DNA of 11,049 nt, from contig JACRLS010000302.1 in the NCBI GenBank assembly GCA_016235225.1, positions 1 through 11,049 on the forward strand, read 5' to 3'. The notes below the pieces were generated by a model. It made no database searches. It saw only the letters and a program-made list of their open reading frames with translations, and was not told the DNA's origin. Shown here one piece after another: positions 1 to 5,285 of the stretch (the stretch's first letter is position 1; each line of letters begins with the position of its first letter). The translations under genes and the position numbers were made by a program. The stretch is from Nitrospirota bacterium (lineage in GTDB: Bacteria > Nitrospirota > Nitrospiria > Nitrospirales > Nitrospiraceae).

Positions 1-333
1 ATGCACGGCCTGTCGTCTTTGGATCCTTACCCGCACCCTTAGTCGGCAATTCTCGCCAGGTTATGGGTCCCTCGGATAGGAACACGATCCAAGCGTAGAG
101 TCGCGGTCCTTCCATGGCGACACACGAACCTCAATGGCCTGGGCCTCAGGCAAGATCAAAACGAGTAGCAGAAGTGGTGGTATCCCTCCACACACTAACC
201 GCTTCATGTGGCGCATACAATTGAGCACCTCCCGATACTTTTTCAGCCACTCTTGAGGAGAGCGGAGATCTCCATGATTGAACGTGCATGCGGAGCCTGG
301 TGTAACGAACGGGGGAAGGTCAGCACCATGCGT
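1..333. other. Left-edge region with no supportable gene
   Basis: No reading frame here has a convincing start, SD and protein-like composition together. The plus-strand frame opening at 208 lies mostly antisense to the toxin gene and looks like chance. A 13-codon plus-strand frame ending in TAG at 40-42 could be the tail of a gene from outside the window, but it is too short to judge. I see no clear terminator for the toxin gene, whose transcription runs leftward into this stretch. Confidence 0.5.
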
Positions 334-591
334 CTAGCGGTACACGTCTTTACGATGACCGATCTTGAGAAGGAGCACAACGACTGCGGCCTCCTGAATC
401 TCGTAGATAACCCTGAATTCACCGACCCGCCATCGGTAGAGCCCCTTGAACTCGCCCTGGAGCGGTTTGCCCTGATAGGGATCTGAGGCGAGGTCGCGTT
501 CAATGGCGTCCAACAGACGGCTCTGAGTCGGCTTGGGAAGCACTTTGAGGTCGCTCCGAACGCTTTTCTTGAACCGAATGTCAAAGGCCAA
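334..591 (-). CDS. RelE/ParE-family toxin of a type II toxin-antitoxin pair
   Basis: This 85-aa basic protein fits the RelE/ParE fold, whose RelE-type members are ribosome-dependent mRNA endonucleases that act in the cytoplasm. Visible family signatures are GKPL-GEFKGLYRWRVGEFR at about residues 41-60, IYEI at 62-65 and the C-terminal GHRKDVYR at 78-85. The last motif holds the Arg and Tyr that are catalytic in RelE-type members. Length is typical. The start is TTG at 591: an in-frame stop lies three codons upstream, no ATG or GTG is available near the N-terminus, and AGGAAG sits about 5 nt upstream. It overlaps the antitoxin gene by 11 bp, so translation is probably coupled and the weak start may keep toxin below antitoxin. 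ParE-type gyrase poisoning cannot be excluded from sequence alone, but the C-terminal HRxxVYR favours RelE. Confidence 0.9.
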   Translation of the reverse strand: MAFDIRFKKSVRSDLKVLPKPTQSRLLDAIERDLASDPYQGKPLQGEFKGLYRWRVGEFRVIYEIQEAAVVVLLLKIGHRKDVYR

Positions 592-796
592 GCGACTTCC
601 TCATTCGGCCCAATGAGAGGACTTCATCGTCCTGGTCGGCGCGGCGTGCCATCGCGAGTCGATAGTCCTCGTACTCTTCGAGATAGAGCTCCAGCGCCTT
701 CTTCACAAAATAACTCTTGGGCCGCTCGGCATCGTCGGATAGATGTTTGAGCTTTCGATCAAGCTTCGGATCCAGCCTCAGAGATAACACGGGCAT
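581..796 (-). CDS. RHH antitoxin (RelB/CopG-like) paired with the RelE toxin
   Basis: The 71-aa product begins MPVLSLRLDPKLDRKLKHLS, a ribbon-helix-helix DNA-binding N-terminus in which the VLSLRLD strand would insert in the operator. It continues through a helix with KSYFVKKALELYLEEYEDY and ends RMRKSLGL, like many RelB-type antitoxins. In the family it neutralises the toxin by direct binding and represses its own operon. The ATG at 796 is chosen because an excellent SD (GAGGAGGTG, minus strand, 810-802) lies 5 nt upstream. A longer frame from GTG at 844 would add 16 residues encoded by a palindromic repeat and is unlikely. The stop overlaps the toxin start by 11 bp, the usual antitoxin-first order. 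Confidence 0.9.
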   Translation of the reverse strand: MPVLSLRLDPKLDRKLKHLSDDAERPKSYFVKKALELYLEEYEDYRLAMARRADQDDEVLSLGRMRKSLGL

Positions 797-801
797 GGCG
801 G

Positions 802-810
802 CACCTCCTC
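802..810 (-). promoter_or_regulatory. Strong SD that sets the antitoxin start
   Basis: The minus strand reads GAGGAGGTG 5 nt before the ATG at 796. It begins one base from the inverted-repeat end of the palindromic element at 812, so a hairpin formed by the element would sit directly against the ribosome binding site. Confidence 0.8.
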
Positions 811-811
811 T

Positions 812-953
812 GTCTAGCAGGTTGCGGAAAAACTCTCCGTTCACCCTTCGAGGGCCTCAGGGCGAACGGAGGCCGTGTTGAAAATTAAGGAGTTTTTTCG
901 TTCGTGGTGAGCTTGTCGAACCAAGAATTGAGTTTTTCCTCAGCCTGCTAGAC
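812..953. repeat. 142-bp palindromic MITE-like element in the toxin-antitoxin leader
   Basis: The two ends are 24-bp terminal inverted repeats (812-835 and 930-953) matching at 22 of 24 positions, beginning GTCTAGCAGG and ending GGAAAAACTC. Inside are a second hairpin (836-847 with 859-870, one mismatch) and a GTTCG/CGAAC pair (900-904 with 917-921) in sequence of the GTTCGTGGTGAGCTTGTCGAAC type. Similar palindromes are known as dispersed repeats in several bacterial genomes. No protein is encoded. CTAG occurs at both ends (814-817 and 948-951) and could be a target duplication, but since it is itself palindromic the exact element border cannot be fixed. It lies between the predicted toxin-antitoxin promoter and the antitoxin SD. 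Confidence 0.8.
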
Positions 954-957
954 GTGT

Positions 958-986
958 AGTCTATGTCATACGGTGTATGACGTCAA
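958..986 (-). promoter_or_regulatory. Predicted toxin-antitoxin promoter with palindromic operator
   Basis: On the minus strand TTGACG (986-981) is followed after 17 bp by TAGACT (963-958), a good sigma-70-type match. Between them is a perfect inverted repeat, GTCATAC-N3-GTATGAC in plus-strand terms (965-971 and 975-981), filling the spacer and touching the -35. That is the expected position for autoregulation by an RHH antitoxin. Transcription would start near 951-953, at the outer end of the palindromic element. The plus-strand amidotransferase gene at 1036 could be affected by binding here too. Confidence 0.6.
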
Positions 987-1035
987 CCAAATGTAGGCAG
1001 AGGAGTTGCTGCCCGTGGTAGGATAGTTGCCTGCC

Positions 1036-1716
1036 ATGCGTGTCGTCTGTCTCAAGCATGTGCCGTTTGAAGGGCCGGGGGTGTTTGAACCACTCTTGCG
1101 CGCTCGCGGGCATGAGCTGGACTGTCGCGTGGTGCCGGTTGAGGGATTGCCGCCCGACTCCGGCGACTTTCTGCTGATCATGGGCGGGCCGATGTCGGTA
1201 AACGACTCCGACCTCTGGATTCGTGAGGAGATCGAATTCGTCAAGCTCGCGATTCAACGGGGCCAGCCGGTGCTCGGCATTTGCCTCGGCAGCCAGCTTA
1301 TGGCGCGGGCGCTGGGCGCTAGGGTGCATCAGGGGCCGGCGTTCGAACTTGGCATGAGTCCCGTGCAGATCACCGGTGAAGGTCGGCACGATCACGTGTT
1401 CCAATGTATGCCGGAGAGCTTCGATGTCTTTCAATGGCACGGGGAGATCTTCGATCTTCCTCAAGGCGCGGTTCCCTTGGCCTCATCGGAAGTCTGTCTG
1501 CAGGCGTTTCGATCCGGCAAGAAGGCCTACGGCCTGCTGTTTCATCTGGAAGTCGACCAGGCCGGGATCGAAGCCTTGTGCCGGGAATGCCCGTGCGATC
1601 TTGACCGGAAACATACGACGGCCGCCGCCGTCATCACCAGGGCCGTCCCCCACCTGCCGACCCTCCACAGCTGGGCCGATCATCTCCTGACACGCCTGCT
1701 CGCCGTCCCTCATTGA
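1036..1716 (+). CDS. Class I glutamine amidotransferase (GMP-synthase-like, stand-alone)
   Basis: This 226-aa protein is a stand-alone class I (triad) glutamine amidotransferase, related to the GATase domain of GMP synthase. Such enzymes hydrolyse glutamine and pass ammonia to an acceptor. The nucleophile elbow is in PVLGICLGSQL with Cys at about 83, and the His-Glu pair is in GLLFHLEV (His170, Glu172). IMGGPMSV near 49-56 is the conserved Gly-rich loop, and FQWHGE near 132-137 matches the family. No synthetase domain follows, so the acceptor is unknown; related stand-alone proteins include gamma-glutamyl hydrolase/transferase types. ATG at 1036 is preferred over TTG at 1027 because MRVVCLKHVPFEGPG matches usual N-termini. 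The SD is only a fair AGGA at 1020-1023, nearer the TTG, so the start is not settled. It is separated from dapL by 112 bp and may be its own unit. Confidence 0.85.
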   Translation: MRVVCLKHVPFEGPGVFEPLLRARGHELDCRVVPVEGLPPDSGDFLLIMGGPMSVNDSDLWIREEIEFVKLAIQRGQPVLGICLGSQLMARALGARVHQGPAFELGMSPVQITGEGRHDHVFQCMPESFDVFQWHGEIFDLPQGAVPLASSEVCLQAFRSGKKAYGLLFHLEVDQAGIEALCRECPCDLDRKHTTAAAVITRAVPHLPTLHSWADHLLTRLLAVPH

Positions 1717-1828
1717 TTGCACGCCTCCACCTGAAGTACCTTAAAGGGCTTTGAACGATGGGCTGTGAGCCGCAGCCTGAATTGACGGCACAAGCTCACT
1801 GCTTCCGAGACGAAAGGAGCGCATTCGC

Positions 1829-3115
1829 ATGGCCGGATTTCCCATAGAATTCGCGGGTCGCATCAAGTCGCTCCCTCCCTACTTGTTCGCGGCTATCGAT
1901 GAGATGAAACAGAAGGCGATTTCGCGGGGGGTGGATATCATCAACCTGGGGATCGGCGATCCTGATCTGCCGACGCCCGCCCCCATCGTGGAACGCCTGA
2001 AGCAGGCGGCGGCCGATCCGAAGCATCATCAATACCCCTCCTATGAAGGCATGCTGTCCTTCCGCAAGGCCGTCGCCGGCTGGTACCAGCGGCGGTTCGG
2101 CGTGATGCTCGATCCGGCCTCGGAGGTGCTGACGCTGATCGGCTCAAAGGAAGGTATCGGCCACGTGCCGCTGGCCTTCGTGGATCCCGGTGACGTGGTG
2201 CTCGTGCCGAGCCCCGGCTATCCGGTCTATCCGGTCGGCACCAGTTTTGCCGGCGGAGTTTCACATCTGATGCCGTTGACCAAGCAGAACGGTTTCCTGC
2301 CGGATCTCACGGCGGTGCCGAAGGATGTGGCGCAGAAGGCCAAGTTGATGTTCCTGAACTCCCCCAATAACCCGACCTCGGTGGTGATGAGCAAGGACTA
2401 CTTCAAGCGTGTCGTGGCCTTTGCCCAGGCACATCGGATCATCGTCTGTCACGATGCCGCCTACTCGGAGATCTTCTACGACGGCAAGCGACCGGCGAGC
2501 TTTCTCGAAGTGGAGGGCGCCAAGGATGTCGGCATCGAGTTCCACTCGCTTTCCAAGACGTACAACATGACCGGCTGGCGTATCGGCTTTGCCGTGGGGA
2601 ACAAGCAGGTTCTGGCCGGGCTCGGGAAGGTGAAGAGCAATCTGGACTCCGGGGTCTTTCAGGCCGTTCAGGAGGCCGGCATTGCCGCGCTCGAAAGTGA
2701 CGATCACGTGACGGATGGCCTGCGGAAGATTTATCAGGAACGGAGGGATGTGTTGGTGCCGGGCCTCCAGAAGCTGGATCTGGAAGTCCTCAATCCGCCC
2801 GCTGCGTTTTATGTCTGGGTCACGACGCCCAAGGGCTACACGTCGGCGTCGTTCACCGCACACCTCTTGGAGAAGGCCGGGATTGTGACCACGCCGGGCA
2901 ACGGGTTCGGCGCGCCGGGCGAGGGCTACATCCGGATGACCGTGTGCACGACGAAGGAACGGCTCGGAGAAGCGGTCGAGCGAATCCAGAAGTACGGATT
3001 CTGCACATGTGTTGACGCCTCACGTTTCACGTTCGACATCTCACGCGTGACGCCCCATGCCCACCGCACTGATCGCCTTCGGGTCGAACGTCGGCAACCG
3101 GCTCGACTTTTGTGA
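1829..3115 (+). CDS. dapL: LL-diaminopimelate aminotransferase with abnormal C-terminal extension
   Basis: DapL is a cytosolic PLP enzyme converting tetrahydrodipicolinate to LL-diaminopimelate, the one-step route to lysine and the peptidoglycan precursor in some bacteria, plants and Nitrospirota. Fold type I aminotransferase signatures are NLGIGDPDLPTP (39-50), GSKEGIGH (105-112), NSPNNPT (177-183), the PLP lysine in HSLSKTYNMTGWRIGF (Lys243) and YIRMTV with the carboxylate-binding Arg369. The related MalY/AspC-type aminotransferases are possible but the motifs fit DapL best. ATG 1829 has AAGGAG 9 nt upstream. The conserved protein seems to end near YGF at 389-391. The frame continues 37 more residues and overlaps folK by 59 bp, which suggests loss of the original stop by mutation or a 1-nt indel (TGA at 3013-3015 lies in another frame). 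Confidence 0.9.
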   Translation: MAGFPIEFAGRIKSLPPYLFAAIDEMKQKAISRGVDIINLGIGDPDLPTPAPIVERLKQAAADPKHHQYPSYEGMLSFRKAVAGWYQRRFGVMLDPASEVLTLIGSKEGIGHVPLAFVDPGDVVLVPSPGYPVYPVGTSFAGGVSHLMPLTKQNGFLPDLTAVPKDVAQKAKLMFLNSPNNPTSVVMSKDYFKRVVAFAQAHRIIVCHDAAYSEIFYDGKRPASFLEVEGAKDVGIEFHSLSKTYNMTGWRIGFAVGNKQVLAGLGKVKSNLDSGVFQAVQEAGIAALESDDHVTDGLRKIYQERRDVLVPGLQKLDLEVLNPPAAFYVWVTTPKGYTSASFTAHLLEKAGIVTTPGNGFGAPGEGYIRMTVCTTKERLGEAVERIQKYGFCTCVDASRFTFDISRVTPHAHRTDRLRVERRQPARLL

Positions 3116-3584
3116 CCGGGCCGTCACCTTGTTGAGTGTGTTGCCCGGCTCGCAGGTCACCGCGGTCTCCTCACTGTATGAAACCGAGCCGGTGACCGAT
3201 GTGTGCGATCCCGGGGCCGGGTGGTTTCTCAATGGCGTGGTGCGCCTCGACACGGAGATCGCGCCGGCCAAGCTGCTCGAAGTCTGTCGTGAAATCGAGC
3301 GCTCGCTCGGCCGCGATCTGGAGCACCGCGCGGGGCCCAGGACGCTGGATCTCGACCTGCTGGCCTACGACGAGCAGGTCATCAATCAACCGGGTCTCGT
3401 GGTTCCTCACCCGCGTCTCCACCAGCGACGATTTGTGCTGGAGCCGATGGCCGATGTCGCTCCCGAGTGGCGGCATCCGGTCCTAGGGCGGACGGTGGCC
3501 GAGCTGCTCCAGGCGCTCAAGGACCCTTCGGCCGTGCGTCGTCTTGAGAGCAAGCCAGGCTCCCGCTATGCCCGTTCTTCGTAA
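3057..3584 (+). CDS. folK: 2-amino-4-hydroxy-6-hydroxymethyldihydropteridine pyrophosphokinase (HPPK)
   Basis: FolK transfers pyrophosphate from ATP to 6-hydroxymethyl-7,8-dihydropterin in folate synthesis. The 175-aa product has the N-terminal substrate loop FGSNVGNR (8-15), YETEPV (41-46), the HPPK signature RAGPRTLDLDLL (91-102) with metal-binding aspartates, and VPHPRLHQRRFVLEPM (116-131). Length is usual for the single-domain enzyme. ATG 3057 is the only start that keeps the conserved beginning; no good SD precedes it. The first 59 bp overlap the end of the extended dapL frame, so its translation could depend on ribosomes finishing dapL. panC follows after 12 bp. folP and folB are not in the window. 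Confidence 0.95.
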   Translation: MPTALIAFGSNVGNRLDFCDRAVTLLSVLPGSQVTAVSSLYETEPVTDVCDPGAGWFLNGVVRLDTEIAPAKLLEVCREIERSLGRDLEHRAGPRTLDLDLLAYDEQVINQPGLVVPHPRLHQRRFVLEPMADVAPEWRHPVLGRTVAELLQALKDPSAVRRLESKPGSRYARSS

Positions 3585-3596
3585 GGTGGCGACGTC

Positions 3597-4442
3597 ATGA
3601 AGGTCCTTCGCTCCCCTCGTACTCTGATATCCTGGCGGCGTCGGCTGGATCGTGACGGCATTACGGTGGGGATGGTGCCGACGATGGGCGCACTCCACGC
3701 CGGCCACCGCGCGTTGATCCGAAAAGCCCGGTTGGCCTGCGACGCCCTCGTGGTCAGTCTCTTCGTGAATCCGAAGCAGTTCGGCCCCCGTGAAGATTTC
3801 GCCCGCTATCCCCGGAGCTTCACGCATGATGCGACGATGTGCCGTCAGGAGGGCGTGGATCTGCTCTATGCCCCGTCACTGGAGGCCATGTACCCGGCCG
3901 GGCACCAGACCTCGGTCACGGTCCGCGAGGTGTCGGCACGGTGGGAGGGCGCAGTCCGGCCACATCACTTCGGAGGCGTGGTGACGGTGGTGGCCAAGCT
4001 CTTGAGTGCGGCTCGACCGGATATCGCCTTTTTCGGGCAAAAGGACTTTCAGCAGACCGTGGTGATTAAGCGGCTCGTGACGGACTTGAACCTGGATGTG
4101 ACGGTGCGGGTTTGTCCGACCGTTCGCGAGGCCGACGGCCTAGCCCTCAGCTCACGGAACATCTATCTTTCGCCGGGCGAGCGCAGGGTCGCGCCGCGAC
4201 TCTATGCGGCGTTGCAGGCAGGCCGTGCCGCGATGCATCGCGGCATGACGTCCGGGGCGGAGGTCACGCGCGCCATGAAGACGATCCTCGCGCGGGAGCC
4301 GCTGGTCACGGTAGACTACCTCGCAGTCTGTGATCCGATGACGCTGGAGCCGTTGCGGGTGGTGAGACGAAGCGCGGTGCTACTCGGGGCCATTCGCTTA
4401 GGGAACGTCCGCTTGATCGATAACATCCTGGTGGGTCGCTAG
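3597..4442 (+). CDS. panC: Pantothenate synthetase (pantoate-beta-alanine ligase)
   Basis: PanC joins pantoate and beta-alanine with ATP, through pantoyl adenylate, giving pantothenate for coenzyme A. The 281-aa product has the usual family length. It shows the nucleotidyltransferase HIGH-type motif in MVPTMGALHAGH (26-37), FVNPKQFGPREDFARYPR (56-73), HHFGGVVTVVAKL (123-135), GQKDFQQ (147-153) and the KMSKS-equivalent loop LALSSRNIYL (182-191). The SD AAGGTGG (3583-3589) overlaps the folK stop, with 7 nt to the ATG, so folK and panC are almost certainly one transcript. Its TAG stop lies in a CTAG that also supplies the stop of the convergent zinc-ribbon gene. panB and panD are absent here. 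Confidence 0.97.
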   Translation: MKVLRSPRTLISWRRRLDRDGITVGMVPTMGALHAGHRALIRKARLACDALVVSLFVNPKQFGPREDFARYPRSFTHDATMCRQEGVDLLYAPSLEAMYPAGHQTSVTVREVSARWEGAVRPHHFGGVVTVVAKLLSAARPDIAFFGQKDFQQTVVIKRLVTDLNLDVTVRVCPTVREADGLALSSRNIYLSPGERRVAPRLYAALQAGRAAMHRGMTSGAEVTRAMKTILAREPLVTVDYLAVCDPMTLEPLRVVRRSAVLLGAIRLGNVRLIDNILVGR

Positions 4443-4822
4443 TCCTCGCCCTCCGATCTTTTCTCTGCACAAATTGAGCACCGATAGGCGCGCCCTCTGT
4501 GGGATGGCCGCCGCGGTCTCTTGGACGTCACCGGCCGACGCCCGAGCCGGCCGATCCCCTCGCTCTGCTCGGACGTCATCTTGGACAGGCCGTTGGTCTG
4601 GTTCGGCTGTGGGGACAAGGTGTTTGCGCCCTGAGCCGTGACCTGCTCAGGGAGATGGCCGGCAAACGTCTCGTCTTCCAGGAAGGCGTAGAACTTGGCC
4701 GCGCACTCATAGCAGCGGAATGGAAAAAGATTCGCGATGCCCATGAGTTGCACCACCCGCTGTCCAGAGGGGAGGCGCCAGACACGGTGGTGACCGCAAT
4801 GCGGACAGGGTGGATAATTCAG
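4439..4822 (-). CDS. Small zinc-ribbon protein with a probable CTG start
   Basis: Read from CTG at 4822, this 127-aa protein starts LNYPPCPHCGHHRVW and has CPHC (Cys6, Cys9) and CYEC (Cys37, Cys40) around VVQLMGIANLFPF, a four-cysteine zinc-ribbon knuckle layout. Residues 49-112 are polar and then basic, with no recognised domain (RRPVTSKRPRRPSHR near the end), followed by a further CSIC (115-118). The function is unknown; nucleic-acid or protein binding is a guess. The start is inferred: AAGGAG (4835-4830) lies 7 nt before the CTG, an in-frame TGA is immediately upstream (4837-4835), and the next usual start, GTG at 4756, would delete the first CxxC. CTG overlaps the stop of the MazG-like gene as CTGA, so it is probably the last gene of the rmuC operon. 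The long tail may be partly degenerate. Confidence 0.6.
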   Translation of the reverse strand: MNYPPCPHCGHHRVWRLPSGQRVVQLMGIANLFPFRCYECAAKFYAFLEDETFAGHLPEQVTAQGANTLSPQPNQTNGLSKMTSEQSEGIGRLGRRPVTSKRPRRPSHRGRAYRCSICAEKRSEGED

Positions 4823-5259
4823 GACCCGACTCCTTCAGCGGCGGCCATCGTGCACGGGGCAGGATGGCGGGTGTCATCCATGGCTGGGCCTTGCTGGCGA
4901 GTCAAAACGGTCTGCATATCGGCCGGCGAATAGGTGGCCGGCTTGACCCATTTGCCGTCTTCTCGTTTGTAGCCCCCGACCTTGCTCATGTTGGAGCGGT
5001 GGACTTCACGGAAGACCGGGGCCATATCGATGCCGTACGAGACCGCGGTGCCGTAGACGACGTACAGCAGATCCGCCAGTTCCTTCGCGATCCCCGGCAA
5101 ATTCCCTTGCTCCAGCGATTCCCGCAGCTCTGCGAACTCTTCGTCGATCAGCCGCACACGGAGCCGATGGGTCTTGTCGTCCACCACCGTCGGGCGGGAC
5201 TCCACCCGGATCTCAAACTGTCTGTGAAACTCTTCGACCATCTGCTGTTCAGGATTCAT
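4819..5259 (-). CDS. MazG-like/PRA-PH-fold nucleotide pyrophosphohydrolase
   Basis: The 146-aa product belongs to the all-alpha NTP pyrophosphohydrolase superfamily (MazG, dUTPase-2, phosphoribosyl-ATP pyrophosphohydrolase). Its metal-binding pattern is visible: RLIDEEFAELRESL with Glu40, Glu41 and Glu44, then KELADLLYVVYG with Glu60 and Asp63. Such enzymes cleave NTPs to NMP and pyrophosphate, often to clear abnormal nucleotides; the substrate here is unknown. GGYKREDGKWVKPATY (95-110) resembles the C-terminal part of phage and bacterial members. The last 20 or so residues look unconserved. ATG 5259 is preceded by AGGAAG. It lies 26 bp after rmuC and overlaps the next gene through CTGA, consistent with one operon. 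Confidence 0.85.
   Translation of the reverse strand: MNPEQQMVEEFHRQFEIRVESRPTVVDDKTHRLRVRLIDEEFAELRESLEQGNLPGIAKELADLLYVVYGTAVSYGIDMAPVFREVHRSNMSKVGGYKREDGKWVKPATYSPADMQTVLTRQQGPAMDDTRHPAPCTMAAAEGVGS
4830..4835 (-). promoter_or_regulatory. SD supporting the CTG start of the zinc-ribbon gene
   Basis: The minus strand reads AAGGAG, then 7 nt, then CTG (4822-4820). This spacing is ideal and no ATG, GTG or TTG is in frame between the upstream stop and the first zinc knuckle. The site lies within the last codons of the MazG-like gene. Confidence 0.6.
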
Positions 5260-5285
5260 CGTGCCATTCTTCCTTTCTTGAGATC

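Noticed and set aside
208..486. Plus-strand frame of 92 codons
   Set aside because: Most of it is antisense to the toxin gene, and it lacks an SD and any recognisable protein feature.
797..844. N-terminal extension of the antitoxin from GTG at 844
   Set aside because: The added residues come from the palindromic repeat, there is no SD before 844, and ATG 796 has an excellent one.
1717..1828. Promoter for dapL (TTGCAC, 18 bp, TTAAAG)
   Set aside because: The -10 matches consensus at only three of six positions and the other TTGACG in the spacer has no -10; not strong enough to annotate.
2261..2863. Minus-strand frame of 200 codons inside dapL
   Set aside because: It lies wholly antisense to conserved DapL motifs.
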